Source: Pseudomonas fluorescens HK44
Lineage (GTDB): Bacteria > Pseudomonadota > Gammaproteobacteria > Pseudomonadales > Pseudomonadaceae
Reading direction: 5' to 3'
NCBI RefSeq assembly: GCF_000217955.3
Contig: NZ_AFOY02000007.1
Location: forward strand, 150,326 to 214,325
Length of the DNA stretch: 64,000 nucleotides
The notes beneath the pieces are model-generated. The model was not told where the DNA came from and searched no databases. It was given only the letters and a program-made list of their open reading frames with translations. Made by a program: the position numbers and the translations under genes. Positions 8,572 to 17,460 of this stretch are shown piece after piece (position 1 is the first letter of the stretch; every line of letters begins with the position of its first letter).

Positions 8572-10095
8572 ATGTTCGAATCTGCCGAAATCGGTCATGT
8601 GATTGATAAAGAAACCTATGAAGCTGAAGTGCCGGCGCTGCGTGAGGCTTTGCTTGAAGCCCAGTTCGAGCTTCAGCAGCAGAGGCGTTTTCCGGTGATT
8701 GTGCTGATCAACGGGATTGAAGGCGCAGGCAAGGGCGAGACGGTCAAGTTGCTCAATGAGTGGATGGACCCGCGATTGATCGAAGTGCGCACCTTCGATC
8801 AGCAAACCGATGAAGAGCTGGCGCGACCACCGGCCTGGCGCTATTGGCGGATGCTCCCGGCCAAGGGGCGGATGGGGGTGTTTTTCGGCAATTGGTACAG
8901 CCAGATGCTGCAAGGACGGGTTCATGGCCTGTTCAAGGACGCGGTGCTGGACCAGGCGATCAACCAGACCGAGCGCCTGGAGAAAATGCTCTGCGATGAA
9001 GGCGCGGTGATCTTCAAATTCTGGTTTCACCTGTCCAAGCAACAAATGAAGACGCGCCTCAAGTCCTTGCAGGACGACCCGTTGCACAGCTGGCGCATCA
9101 GCCCGCTGGACTGGCAGCAATCGCAGACCTACGACAAGTTCGTGAAATACGGCGAGCGCGTGATTCGCCGCACCAGCCGTGACTATGCGCCCTGGCATGT
9201 GATTGAAGGTGTGGATGCCCATTACCGCAGTCTGACCGTGGGCAAAATCCTGCTCGACGGTCTGCAAAACGCCCTCAAGCGACCCAGGATCAACCCGGAC
9301 AAAGTCAGCGCTGCGCCGTTGTCGGCCAGTGTCGATCACTTGAGTTTGCTCGGTAGTCTGGACATGAGCCAGCGGCTGGAGAAGAACGATTACGAGGAGC
9401 AACTGATTACCGAGCAGGCACGATTATCCGGCCTGATGCGTGACAAACGCATGCGCCGACACGCACTGATCGCGGTATTCGAGGGTAACGACGCGGCAGG
9501 CAAAGGTGGGGCGATTCGTCGTGTGGCCGCCGCACTCGACCCGCGCCAGTACAGCATCGTGCCGATTGCCGCGCCGACTGAAGACGAACGCGCCCAGCCG
9601 TATTTGTGGCGCTTCTGGCGACAGATCCCGGCGCGGGGGAAATTCACTGTCTTCGACCGTTCCTGGTATGGCCGGGTGCTGGTGGAGCGTGTCGAGGGCT
9701 TTTGCAGCCAGGCCGACTGGCTGCGCGCCTATGGCGAAATCAACGACTTCGAAGAGCAGATCAGCGCCTCCGGGGTGATCGTCGTGAAGTTCTGGCTGGC
9801 CATCGACAAACAGACCCAGCTGGAGCGTTTCCAGGAGCGTGAAGCAATCCCCTTCAAGCGCTTCAAGATCACCGAAGACGACTGGCGCAACCGCGAGAAG
9901 TGGGACGACTACCGCACGGCTGTCGGCGATATGGTCGACCGCACCAGCACTGAGGTTTCGCCCTGGACCCTGGTTGAAGCCAACGACAAACGCTGGGCCC
10001 GGGTCAAAGTACTGCGCACCCTCAACCGTGCGCTGGAAGACGCCTTCGAGAAATCCGACAAGCGAGAGAAGAAGCTGAAGAAGGACAAGAAGTAG
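8572..10095 (+). CDS. pap: Polyphosphate:AMP phosphotransferase
   Basis: This enzyme transfers phosphate from polyphosphate to AMP to give ADP. The 507-residue protein is a tandem PPK2 fusion: each half has a Walker A loop (GIEGAGKGE near residue 50, GNDAAGKGG near residue 310), a lid region and an FGNWYSQ- or FDRSWYGR-type motif, the architecture of the two-domain class II PPK2 enzymes. The degenerate N-terminal half differs from the C-terminal half, which probably carries the activity. The start MFESAEIGHVID has GGGAG seven to eleven bases upstream. A 30-residue Lys-rich C-terminal tail ends the protein. Confidence 0.93.
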   Translation: MFESAEIGHVIDKETYEAEVPALREALLEAQFELQQQRRFPVIVLINGIEGAGKGETVKLLNEWMDPRLIEVRTFDQQTDEELARPPAWRYWRMLPAKGRMGVFFGNWYSQMLQGRVHGLFKDAVLDQAINQTERLEKMLCDEGAVIFKFWFHLSKQQMKTRLKSLQDDPLHSWRISPLDWQQSQTYDKFVKYGERVIRRTSRDYAPWHVIEGVDAHYRSLTVGKILLDGLQNALKRPRINPDKVSAAPLSASVDHLSLLGSLDMSQRLEKNDYEEQLITEQARLSGLMRDKRMRRHALIAVFEGNDAAGKGGAIRRVAAALDPRQYSIVPIAAPTEDERAQPYLWRFWRQIPARGKFTVFDRSWYGRVLVERVEGFCSQADWLRAYGEINDFEEQISASGVIVVKFWLAIDKQTQLERFQEREAIPFKRFKITEDDWRNREKWDDYRTAVGDMVDRTSTEVSPWTLVEANDKRWARVKVLRTLNRALEDAFEKSDKREKKLKKDKK

Positions 10096-10198
10096 CCCGA
10101 TGGGTTCGCATACGCGGGGTGAATGATTGTCGCGGTCGGCCGGGAGGCGGATTTATGCTCGATCCACTTCCTGAGCGACAACAACAATGAGGTATGCC

Positions 10199-10820
10199 AT
10201 GCGTGAAGTAGTGATCGTCGATAGCGTGCGAACAGGTCTGGCCAAATCCTTTCGTGGCAAGTTCAACCAGACGCGTCCGGACGACATGGCAGCCCATGGC
10301 GTCAACGCGTTGCTGGAGCGCAATGACATCGCCCCGGCCAGTGTCGAGGATTACATCGTTGGCGCCGGCCCAACGAAGGCGCTCAGGGTTTCAATATCGG
10401 TCGCAACGTGGCGGTGCTTTCGCATCTGGGCATCGGCACCGCAGGCATGACCCTCAACCGCTTCTGCTCCTCGGGTTTGCAGGCGATTGCCATCGCGGCC
10501 AACCAGATTGCTTCGGGTTGCAGCGAGATCATTGTTGCGGGTGGCGTCGAGTCGATCAGCCTGACCATGAAAAGCGTCAACACCGACAACCTGATCAACC
10601 CGTTGCTCAAGGAGCAAGTGCCGGGCATCTACTTCCCGATGGGCCAGACCGCAGAAATCGTCGCCCGTCGCTACAACGTCAGCCGTTCGGCATGACCGGT
10701 TCGCGTCAGGTCGGCCATCTGGTGCGAGAGCTGCAACGGCGTGACTTGCGTTACGGCATCGTGACCATGTGCGTGGGCGGCGGGATGGGCGCTACGGGGT
10801 TGTTTGAAGCGGTGCGTTAA
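10199..10820 (+). pseudogene. Acetyl-CoA acyltransferase (thiolase) pseudogene
   Basis: The remnants are clearly a thiolase: MREVVIVDSVRTGLAKSFRG at the start, the active-site segment NRFCSSGLQAIAIAANQI, and the C-terminal GMTGSRQVGHLVREL followed by VTMCVGGGMGATGLFE. Three different reading frames are needed. A one-base loss or two-base gain near 10371 breaks the first, and near 10690 the text jumps from RYNVSR to FGMTGSR, deleting about 185 residues including the middle catalytic His region. An intact enzyme would be about 394 residues. It lies directly downstream of pap. The gene is non-functional as shown. Confidence 0.9.
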
Positions 10821-10851
10821 GTCCGGAAGGTGTGTGGCGATTGTTAAACCG

Positions 10852-10932
10852 CCATCGCGAGCAGGCTCGCTCCCACATTGACCGAGTTCGTCCAACAGAA
10901 CGCGGTCCTGTGGGCGAGCCTGCTCGCGATGA
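10852..10932. repeat. REPIN: two inverted REP sequences
   Basis: ATCGCGAGCAGGCTCGCTCCCACA and, about 30 bases on, the inverted GTGGGCGAGCCTGCTCGCGAT form a REP doublet between the thiolase pseudogene and a small gene on the other strand. The second unit lacks one A of the consensus. Confidence 0.88.
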
Positions 10933-10947
10933 AGGCGCCGCAAAAGT

Positions 10948-11148
10948 TCAGCGAATACGTTCGCGGCTCAAAAACTGCATCCGCTCGACGTACGCACGAA
11001 TCTCCCGCTCGGCCGCTTCATGGCTGCTGAACGGTCCTTCCTGGGTGTTCTCCCGGGTATTGAAATACAAATCGCCATTCACCCGACACAACCGCTCACT
11101 GCGAAAGTGCGTGGCGGGGGCTATGTCTTGGGCACGCATGCCGTACAT
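10948..11148 (-). CDS. Small hypothetical protein (DUF6316-like)
   Basis: A 66-residue charged cytosolic protein, MYGMRAQDIAPATHFRSERL onwards, of the kind annotated DUF6316 in Pseudomonas; function unknown. The frame is open 21 codons further upstream, but AAGGAG stands seven bases before the ATG at 11148, which decides the start. It contains a short WGR/GYF-like stretch (VNGDLYFNTRENTQEGPFSS), suggesting a compact beta-rich fold. No operon partner is seen. Confidence 0.7.
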   Translation of the reverse strand: MYGMRAQDIAPATHFRSERLCRVNGDLYFNTRENTQEGPFSSHEAAEREIRAYVERMQFLSRERIR

Positions 11149-11361
11149 GACGGTCTCCTTGAGCGGATCCGGGGGAGGGCGGGACAAAATCAGCTTATGT
11201 CTGAACGACATGGCACGCCTGGTTAACTGATCAGCGGTAAACCGTCAATTTCTCGGTGCGACCGATACAGTCTCATTTACGGCCTTTCGCCAACTGTCCC
11301 TGTGTGATGCCTCGACGGCAGCCTAGAATGGGCTCTCTCACTGTTGGCCTTTGGGGTTTCC

Positions 11362-12324
11362 ATGCACATTTCGTCCGGTCGCTGGGTTTATGGTCTGTTC
11401 CTCGCCTTGTTGACCGCGGTCTTGTGGGGAATCCTGCCGATCAAACTCAAGCAGGTGTTGCTGGTGATGGACCCGGTCACGGTGACCTGGTTTCGGCTGA
11501 TAGTGTCCGGCAGCTTTCTGTTCCTTTATCTGGCGGCGACCAAGCGTCTGCCGAGCCGACAGGCGCTCGGGCCTAAAGGTGGCTGGCTGGTGCTGATGGC
11601 GGTGCTCGGGCTGGTGGGCAATTACGTGTTGTACCTGATGGGCCTGAACCTGCTCAGCCCGGGTACTGCGCAACTGGTCGTGCAGATGGGGCCGATCCTG
11701 TTGCTGATCGCCAGCCTGTTCGTGTTCAAGGAGCGTTTCAGCGTGGGGCAGGGGATTGGCCTGCTGGTGCTGTTGTTGGGGTTCGGTTTGTTTTTCAATC
11801 AGCGGCTGAGCGAGTTGCTGACATCTTTGAGTGATTACACCGCAGGCGTGTTGCTGGTGCTGGCGGCGTCGACCGTCTGGACCTTCTATGCGCTGGGCCA
11901 GAAACAATTGCTGACGGCGTGGAATTCGTTGCAGGTGATGATGGTGATCTACCTGTTTTGCGCCCTGTTGCTGACGCCGTGGGTGCATCCGCTGGAAGCC
12001 TTGCAACTGAGCCCGCTGCAAGGCTGGTTGCTGCTTGGCTGCTGCCTGAACACGCTGATCGCTTACGGTGCTTTTGCCGAGGCGCTGGCCCATTGGGAGG
12101 CGTCGAGGGTCAGTGCGACGCTCGCCATTACACCGTTGGTGACCTTCGCGGCTGTGGCGCTGGCCGCCTGGTTATGGCCCGATTATGTACAGGCCGAACA
12201 AATCAACAGTCTCGCGTATGGCGGTGCAGTGCTGGTGGTGCTGGGGTCGGCACTGGTCGCGTTGGGGCCGTCGCTGATCGCCGGGCTCAAGGCCCGGCGG
12301 ATGCGGGCTGCGGTCAGCCGGTAA
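11362..12324 (+). CDS. EamA/DMT-family transporter
   Basis: A 320-residue inner-membrane protein with about ten hydrophobic helices arranged as two EamA repeats, the drug/metabolite transporter fold. It resembles RarD/YojE-like members (LTAVLWGILPIKLKQ at the first helix and NYVLYLMGLNLLSPGTAQLV in the third/fourth). The cargo is unknown. The ATG at 11362 (MHISSGRWVYG) is preferred to an upstream TTG. A REP sequence and IS copy 1 follow directly after the stop. Confidence 0.87.
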   Translation: MHISSGRWVYGLFLALLTAVLWGILPIKLKQVLLVMDPVTVTWFRLIVSGSFLFLYLAATKRLPSRQALGPKGGWLVLMAVLGLVGNYVLYLMGLNLLSPGTAQLVVQMGPILLLIASLFVFKERFSVGQGIGLLVLLLGFGLFFNQRLSELLTSLSDYTAGVLLVLAASTVWTFYALGQKQLLTAWNSLQVMMVIYLFCALLLTPWVHPLEALQLSPLQGWLLLGCCLNTLIAYGAFAEALAHWEASRVSATLAITPLVTFAAVALAAWLWPDYVQAEQINSLAYGGAVLVVLGSALVALGPSLIAGLKARRMRAAVSR

Positions 12325-12337
12325 CCGCGTTATCGTT

Positions 12338-12362
12338 CATCGCGAGCAGGCTCGCTCCCACA
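12338..12362. repeat. REP sequence abutting IS copy 1
   Basis: ATCGCGAGCAGGCTCGCTCCCACA ends exactly where the IS begins. Its inverted partner lies beyond the other side of the element at 13740-13763, so IS copy 1 appears to have split a REP doublet. Confidence 0.88.
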
Positions 12363-12369
12363 TCTATGG

Positions 12370-12609
12370 TTACCCCCTTTTCTGCAATACTGTTTTTGAT
12401 GCGTGTTTGGCTTGCTTTCATCTATCCGGCGTCTGAGTGGGGTTGTGGCCCCGCGCCTCGATGAGAATCGATGCCCGACGATCCTAATTATTCGAACGGC
12501 CTTTCAGCCGTGTGGGAGCTCAGGGTTGTCGTCAGGCCGGTTGGCCGTTCACGTCATCAGTTATCCAGCATCGCAAAACCAGGTGGGTGGTGCTCGGGTG
12601 ACAGCAGGG
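12370..12609 (-). ncRNA. Candidate bridge/seek RNA of IS copy 1
   Basis: IS110-family elements encode a short guide RNA in a noncoding end; in IS1111-type elements it comes from the end 3' of the recombinase. Here that end contains an 8-bp stem (12494-12501 with 12543-12550) enclosing a loop with GCTCCCACA on the minus strand (complement of 12511-12519). That string is complementary to the nine bases directly beyond the element. Smaller hairpins are seen around 12440-12475. The RNA limits are not known; the interval is the noncoding segment. Confidence 0.6.
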
Positions 12610-13635
12610 TCAGGCGTTCATCGCGGCTGGCCCTGCATCGAATTCGGTGTGGTGGGCCGCAATCGCCCAGGCGATCCTCGCCAGCTTGTTGGCCAGCGCG
12701 CAGACCACATGGTTGGAGTGATGGTGGGCCAATAGCTGCCGGACCCAGTCCGCCAGCCAGCCTTTCTGTCGGTCCAGTTGCATCAGGTAAACACGGGCAC
12801 ATTGGACAAGCAGGCGCCGCTGGTTGCGATCACCTCGCTTGCTGATGCCCAGCAGGACGGTCTTGCCGCCCGTAGAATGCTGTTTGGGTATCAGCCCGAT
12901 TGAGGCCGAATAGCCTCGGCCGCATTTGAACTGCTTGCCATCGCCCAATTCGGCAGCCAGGACGCTGGAGGTGATCGGGCCTACGCAGGGCATGGTCATC
13001 AAACGAGCCGCCAGATCATCTTCGGCGGCCTGGCATTCCACTTCCTTGTCCAGCGTCTTGATCTGCCCATCCAGATAGGTGAAGTGCTCCTGCAACCTCG
13101 TCAGAAGTTTTTTGATGGGCACAGGAATTGAACTCGCTTCAAGCCGAGCGGGCAGTTCTTTGATGGGCTTGAAGCCTGTGGCCAGACTGACGCCGACCTC
13201 CAAAAGCGCTGCGTGAATCCGATTGACGGTCGCGGTGCGCTCTTTGATGAACGAATCGCGTGTCGAGTTGAGCATGGCCAGCAGCTGCTGAGCCTGGGTT
13301 TTGGGGTGTACAAAGCGCATTGTTGGACGAGTCGCCGCCTCGCAGATCGCCTCGGCATCAGCGAAGTCGTTTTTGTTGCTTTTCACGTAAGGGCGTACGA
13401 GATGCGGGGCAATGAGCTTGGGCGTATGTCCCAGCTTCGCGACCTCCTGCGCCATGAAGTGGGCTCCGCCGCAGGCTTCCATCACAACGGTGCAGGGTTC
13501 GAGATTCATCAGGTGCTGCATGAGCGCCGCACGAGTAAACTTTTTGCGGTAAAGCTCATGACCACGATCATCTTGCGCGTGTAGATGGAAAGAGTGTTTT
13601 CCCAGATCGATGGCGGCAATAGCTACTTTGTTCAT
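12610..13635 (-). CDS. IS110-family transposase (DEDD recombinase), copy 1
   Basis: A 341-residue recombinase with the RuvC-like DEDD set at Asp10 (AAIDLGK), Glu53 (VVMEACGG), Asp90 and Asp93 (KNDFADAEAI), and the C-terminal Transposase_20 domain (MPCVGPITSSVLAAELG, then YSASIGLIPKQHSTGGK) that holds the serine of this family. The enzyme acts with a guide RNA to join element and target. The gene is complete and nearly identical to copy 2. Confidence 0.95.
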   Translation of the reverse strand: MNKVAIAAIDLGKHSFHLHAQDDRGHELYRKKFTRAALMQHLMNLEPCTVVMEACGGAHFMAQEVAKLGHTPKLIAPHLVRPYVKSNKNDFADAEAICEAATRPTMRFVHPKTQAQQLLAMLNSTRDSFIKERTATVNRIHAALLEVGVSLATGFKPIKELPARLEASSIPVPIKKLLTRLQEHFTYLDGQIKTLDKEVECQAAEDDLAARLMTMPCVGPITSSVLAAELGDGKQFKCGRGYSASIGLIPKQHSTGGKTVLLGISKRGDRNQRRLLVQCARVYLMQLDRQKGWLADWVRQLLAHHHSNHVVCALANKLARIAWAIAAHHTEFDAGPAAMNA

Positions 13636-13739
13636 GGCAACGGTCTCCGATGAGCCCCCTGCGAAAGCTTAGTGGGCGATCACAGGGGGCGGCGGGGGTA
13701 GCCATTTCATTATTGGATTTGTGGTGTATGCAAAACCAC

Positions 13740-13763
13740 TGTGGGAGCGAGCCTGCTCGCGAT
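13740..13763. repeat. REP sequence beyond IS copy 1
   Basis: TGTGGGAGCGAGCCTGCTCGCGAT is inverted relative to the REP at 12338-12362. The 25 bases between the IS end and this REP would have been the spacer of a normal REP doublet before insertion. Confidence 0.88.
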
Positions 13764-13796
13764 GACTGACTGCCAGGCGCTAAATAACGTTCAGAT

Positions 13797-15191
13797 TCAC
13801 CCCTGCTTCCCGGCCTCCAGCATATTCTCCGGCCGCACCCAGGCATCGAATTGCTCATCCGTCAGATAACCGAGCTGTAACGCCGCCTCGCGCAGAGTCA
13901 GTCCTTCGGCATAGGCTTTTTTGGCAATCTCGGCGGATTTGTCGTAGCCGATGTGCGGGTTCAGCGCCGTCACCAGCATCAAACCGCGTTCCAGGTGAGC
14001 GGCCATCTGCTCGGCATCCGGCTCAAGGCCTGCAATGCAATGCTGCTGGAAGTTACTGCAGCCGTCACCGAGCAAGCGGATCGATTGCAGCAGGTTGTGA
14101 ATGATCACCGGCTTGAACACGTTCAGTTGCAGATGGCCCTGGCTGGCGGCGAATCCAATCGCCACGTCGTTGCCCAACACCTGACAAGCGAGCATCGACA
14201 GCGCTTCGCACTGAGTCGGGTTGACCTTGCCGGGCATGATCGAACTGCCGGGCTCGTTGGCGGGCAGCTTGACCTCGGCGAAACCGGCCCTTGGCCCGGA
14301 GCCCAGCAAGCGCAAGTCGTTGGCGATTTTCATCAGGGTCACGGCGAGGGTTTTCAGCGCGCCTGACAGCGTGGTCAACGGTTCATGCCCGGCCAGCGCG
14401 GCAAACTTGTTCGGCGCGGTGATAAACGGCAAGCCGGAGAGGGCGGCCAGCTCGGCGGCAATCGCTTCGCCAAAGCCATGGGGCGAATTGAGGCCGGTCC
14501 CGACCGCGGTACCGCCCTGAGCCAGCTCGCAGACGGCTGGCAAGGCGCTGCGGATAGCATGTTCGGCGTAATCGAGCTGTGCGATAAACGCCGAAAGCTC
14601 CTGGCCGAAGGTGATCGGCGTGGCATCCATCAAGTGCGTGCGACCGGTCTTCACCAGTTTCATGTGCCGGGCGGCCTGCTCGGCAAGACCGGCGGAGAGT
14701 TCAGCGATGGCCGGCAACAGATGCTGTTGCACGGCCTGCACCGTGGCGATATGCATGGCGGTGGGGAAGCTGTCATTGGAGCTTTGCGAGCGATTGACAT
14801 GATCGTTGGGGTGCACTGGAACCTTGCCGCCACGGGGGTTGCCGGCCAGTTCGTTGGCGCGACCGGCGATCACTTCGTTGACGTTCATGTTGCTTTGGGT
14901 GCCACTGCCGGTCTGCCAGACCACCAGCGGAAACTGGTCATCATGCTGGCCGTCGAGCACTTCGTCGGCGGCCTGCTCGATCAGCCGGGCAATGTCGGCC
15001 GGCAGATCGCCGTTGCGGCTATTGACCCGTGCGGCGGCTTTCTTGATCAGGGCCAGGGCATGCAGTACGGCCAGCGGCATTCGTTCGTTGCCGATGGCAA
15101 AGTTAATCAGCGAGCGCTGCGTCTGAGCGCCCCAGTAGGCTTCATCCGGGACTTCCACTTGGCCAAGACTGTCGGTTTCGATACGGCTCAT
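13797..15191 (-). CDS. fumC: Class II fumarate hydratase
   Basis: FumC is the iron-independent, oxidation-stable fumarase that hydrates fumarate to L-malate in the TCA cycle. The 464-residue protein has the family signature [13 protein letters not shown], the substrate-binding [14 protein letters not shown] and SSNDSFPTA segments, and the [18 protein letters not shown] block. Length is normal. AGGAA precedes the ATG at 15191. IS copy 1 lies 82 bases beyond the stop and does not interrupt it. Pseudomonas often carries two FumC paralogues; which one this is cannot be told here. Confidence 0.95.
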   Translation of the reverse strand: MSRIETDSLGQVEVPDEAYWGAQTQRSLINFAIGNERMPLAVLHALALIKKAAARVNSRNGDLPADIARLIEQAADEVLDGQHDDQFPLVVWQTGSGTQSNMNVNEVIAGRANELAGNPRGGKVPVHPNDHVNRSQSSNDSFPTAMHIATVQAVQQHLLPAIAELSAGLAEQAARHMKLVKTGRTHLMDATPITFGQELSAFIAQLDYAEHAIRSALPAVCELAQGGTAVGTGLNSPHGFGEAIAAELAALSGLPFITAPNKFAALAGHEPLTTLSGALKTLAVTLMKIANDLRLLGSGPRAGFAEVKLPANEPGSSIMPGKVNPTQCEALSMLACQVLGNDVAIGFAASQGHLQLNVFKPVIIHNLLQSIRLLGDGCSNFQQHCIAGLEPDAEQMAAHLERGLMLVTALNPHIGYDKSAEIAKKAYAEGLTLREAALQLGYLTDEQFDAWVRPENMLEAGKQG

Positions 15192-15383
15192 CGGTCACAT
15201 TCCTGTAGGTCTGATAGCGAAGTTTAGGTCGTGATTGACGCTTGGGGTTCCATCAGTCGTTTTTTCTACCGTTCGGTCCTGAAAATCAGGCCTGGCACGG
15301 GGGAGGGGTTGAGCGCGTGAGTTTTTTAGGCGCAGAATGGCCCCCCTTGGGGTTTTACCTCGCCTGCTAGAAAAGGAAACTCG

Positions 15384-15908
15384 ATGACTCGTCTTCGTGC
15401 CATCTGTACCGCGGTTGCTCTGGTCTGTGCCAGCGGCCAGGTTTTCGCCGATACCGCCAGCCACAACGCCAGTGCAGAAGCTTTCCTGACCCTGGCGCAT
15501 GCTGACAAACTGGGCACACCGGTGTACATGCAAGTGCAGCAAATGTTCGCTCAGCGCTTTGAACAAACCAAAGCGTCGGAATCGAAAAAAGCCCTGCTGG
15601 AAACCTACCAGGCCAAAGCCAACGCGGCTCTGAATGCGGCCATTGGCTGGGACAAGCTGAAGCCGGATATGGTCAAGCTCTACACCACCAACTTCAGCGA
15701 ATCCGAGCTCAAGGACCTGGTCGCGTTCTACCAGTCGCCACTGGGCAAGAAAGTCCTGGAGAAAATGCCTCAGCTGACTCAGCAATCGGCCCAGATGACT
15801 CAGGCCAAACTGGAAAGCGCGGTGCCTGTGGTCAACAAGCTGCTGTCTGACATGACTGCCGAGCTGACGCCGAAAGACGCTGCCGCTCCAGCCAAGAAAA
15901 AGCCTTGA
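15384..15908 (+). CDS. Exported DUF2059 protein
   Basis: A 174-residue protein with a signal peptide (MTRLRAICTAVALVCASGQVFA, probable cleavage after VFA) and a helical DUF2059 domain, recognised from the FSESELKDLVAFYQSPLGKKVL motif. The role is unknown; it should be periplasmic. The C-terminus is Ala/Lys-rich. AAAAGGAAA lies just before the ATG. The BolA-like gene starts 14 bases after its stop, so the two are probably co-transcribed. Confidence 0.85.
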   Translation: MTRLRAICTAVALVCASGQVFADTASHNASAEAFLTLAHADKLGTPVYMQVQQMFAQRFEQTKASESKKALLETYQAKANAALNAAIGWDKLKPDMVKLYTTNFSESELKDLVAFYQSPLGKKVLEKMPQLTQQSAQMTQAKLESAVPVVNKLLSDMTAELTPKDAAAPAKKKP

Positions 15909-15921
15909 GCGGAGCCCCGCA

Positions 15922-16221
15922 ATGACCATGCAACAACGTATTGAATCTGCACTGAACGCGTTGCAACCTGCGCATCTGGAAGTGCTGGACGAAAGTCACA
16001 TGCACAGCCGTGGGTTGCAAACCCACTTCAAGGCCGTGGTGGTCAGCGAGCAATTTGCCGGGCTCAACAGCGTCAAGCGTCACCAGAAGGTCTACGCCAC
16101 GCTGGGTGACCTGATGGGCGAATTCCATGCGTTGGCGCTGCATACCTATACGCCTGAGGAATGGGCAAAGACCGGCGCGGCACCTGCCTCGCCGACCTGT
16201 GCTGGCGGCAGCAAGAACTGA
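15922..16221 (+). CDS. BolA-family protein
   Basis: A 99-residue BolA-like protein, recognised from the helix-turn-helix-like class II KH fold: MQQRIESALNALQPAHLEVLDES at the start, then HFKAVVVSEQFAGLNSVKRH and VYATLGDLMGEFHALALHTYT. BolA proteins pair with monothiol glutaredoxins to bind or sense iron-sulfur clusters, and some act as regulators of envelope and shape. His and Cys candidates for cluster binding include the conserved HALALHTYTP segment. The tail after PEEW is short and not conserved. Confidence 0.9.
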   Translation: MTMQQRIESALNALQPAHLEVLDESHMHSRGLQTHFKAVVVSEQFAGLNSVKRHQKVYATLGDLMGEFHALALHTYTPEEWAKTGAAPASPTCAGGSKN

Positions 16222-16243
16222 TTCTGCTGGTTGTGAGGGCTGT

Positions 16244-16391
16244 TGTGGCGAGGGGGCTTGTCGGAACGCCGCACCGCCCCGTTCGAGTGCGAAGCACTCG
16301 TAAATCCATCTAGCGCGTATTGTCAGAATTAACGCGTCTGGTTTTTTAAGGGCCGCTTCGCAGCCCAGCGGGGGCAAGCCCCCTCGCCACA
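16244..16391. repeat. Intergenic repeat with 17-bp inverted ends (second REP class)
   Basis: The 148-base unit starts TGTGGCGAGGGGGCTTG and ends with its exact reverse complement. A second copy lies at 26989-27126, and both share the adjoining GTCGGAACGCCGCACCGCCCC and, before the far end, CCAGCGGGGG. It fits a REPIN-like palindromic element of another REP class. Confidence 0.8.
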
Positions 16392-16436
16392 AAGATATCT
16401 GGCAGCCCATTAATCACTTTGTTTTTGCTAGAATCC

Positions 16437-16470
16437 GTAACGCGCCGCTTAGCCGGCGCGTTTTTTTTCG
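16437..16470 (+). terminator. Intrinsic terminator between bolA-like gene and trhO
   Basis: CGCGCCG / CGGCGCG stem with a CTTAGC loop followed by eight T residues, ending 46 bases before the trhO start. It probably ends the DUF2059-bolA transcript and may lie in the trhO leader. Confidence 0.85.
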
Positions 16471-16515
16471 CATCCGGTTCACCCCTTACGCGGGTAGCCA
16501 CCTGGAGAATCACCC

Positions 16516-17457
16516 ATGACACAACAGATTGTCGTGGCGGCACTGTATAAGTTCGTCACCCTTGAAGATTACGTCGCCTTGCGCGAGCCACTGTTGCAGG
16601 CGATGGTCGACAACGGCATCAAAGGCACCTTGCTGATTGCCGAAGAAGGCATCAACGGCACGGTTTCCGGAAGCCGCGAAGGCATCGACGGGCTGATGGC
16701 CTGGCTCAAGAACGACCCGCGCATGGACGACATCGACCACAAAGAGTCGTACTGCGACGAGCAGCCGTTCTATCGCACCAAGGTCAAGCTCAAGAAAGAG
16801 ATCGTCACCCTGGGTGTTGAAGGCGTTGACCCGAACAAGAAAGTCGGCACCTACGTTGATCCGCAGAACTGGAACGCGTTGATCAGCGACCCTGAAGTGC
16901 TGCTGATCGATACCCGCAACGACTACGAAGTATCGATCGGCACCTTCGAAGGCGCGATCGATCCGAAAACCACCAGTTTTCGTGAATTTCCCGACTACAT
17001 CAAAGCCAACTTCGACCCGGCCAGGCACAAGAAAGTCGCGATGTTCTGCACCGGCGGCATTCGCTGTGAAAAGGCTTCGAGCTACATGCTCAGCCAGGGC
17101 TTCGATGAAGTCTTCCACCTCAAGGGCGGAATCCTCAAGTACCTCGAAGAGGTGCCGCAGGAAGAAACCAAATGGCAGGGCGACTGCTTTGTGTTCGATA
17201 ACCGCGTCACTGTTCGCCACGACTTGAGCGAAGGCGACTACGATCAATGTCATGCCTGTCGTACGCCGGTGAGCGTGGAAGACCGCGCATCCGAGCACTA
17301 CGTCGCCGGCATCAGCTGCCCGCATTGCTGGGATAAGCTGAGTGAGAAGACCCGTCGCAGTGCGATCGACCGGCAGAAACAGATCGAACTGGCCAAGGCC
17401 CGTAATCAGCCGCACCCGATTGGTTACAACTACAAGCAATCCAACACCGAGGCCTGA
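16516..17457 (+). CDS. trhO: tRNA uridine-34 hydroxylase TrhO
   Basis: TrhO (formerly YceA) is an oxygen-dependent enzyme that hydroxylates U34 of certain tRNAs on the way to 5-carboxymethoxyuridine. The 313-residue protein has an N-terminal acylphosphatase-like domain ([19 protein letters not shown]), a central rhodanese domain with [18 protein letters not shown] and the catalytic-loop [12 protein letters not shown], and a C-terminal zinc-binding-like CHACRTPVS / CPHCWD region. Start and length are normal for the family. The DsbA-like gene begins three bases after its stop, suggesting an operon. Confidence 0.95.
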   Translation: MTQQIVVAALYKFVTLEDYVALREPLLQAMVDNGIKGTLLIAEEGINGTVSGSREGIDGLMAWLKNDPRMDDIDHKESYCDEQPFYRTKVKLKKEIVTLGVEGVDPNKKVGTYVDPQNWNALISDPEVLLIDTRNDYEVSIGTFEGAIDPKTTSFREFPDYIKANFDPARHKKVAMFCTGGIRCEKASSYMLSQGFDEVFHLKGGILKYLEEVPQEETKWQGDCFVFDNRVTVRHDLSEGDYDQCHACRTPVSVEDRASEHYVAGISCPHCWDKLSEKTRRSAIDRQKQIELAKARNQPHPIGYNYKQSNTEA

Positions 17458-17460
17458 ACC

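Larger units (their letters stand above)
12363..13714 (-). mobile_element. IS110-family (IS1111-type) element, copy 1, intact
   Basis: The limits come from comparing the three copies in the window: shared sequence runs from TCTATGG next to the REP to CATTATT on the transposase 5' side, 1352 bases. Near both ends lie inverted ATGG(T/C)TACCCCC motifs that are subterminal rather than terminal, as in the IS1111 group. No target duplication is visible. The element holds one recombinase gene and a 247-base noncoding segment on the recombinase 3' side. Confidence 0.9.

Noticed and set aside
12338..13763. Repeated REP sequences as a possible CRISPR array
   Set aside because: Units are inverted pairs scattered between genes with unequal spacing, not direct repeats with even spacers, and no cas gene is present.
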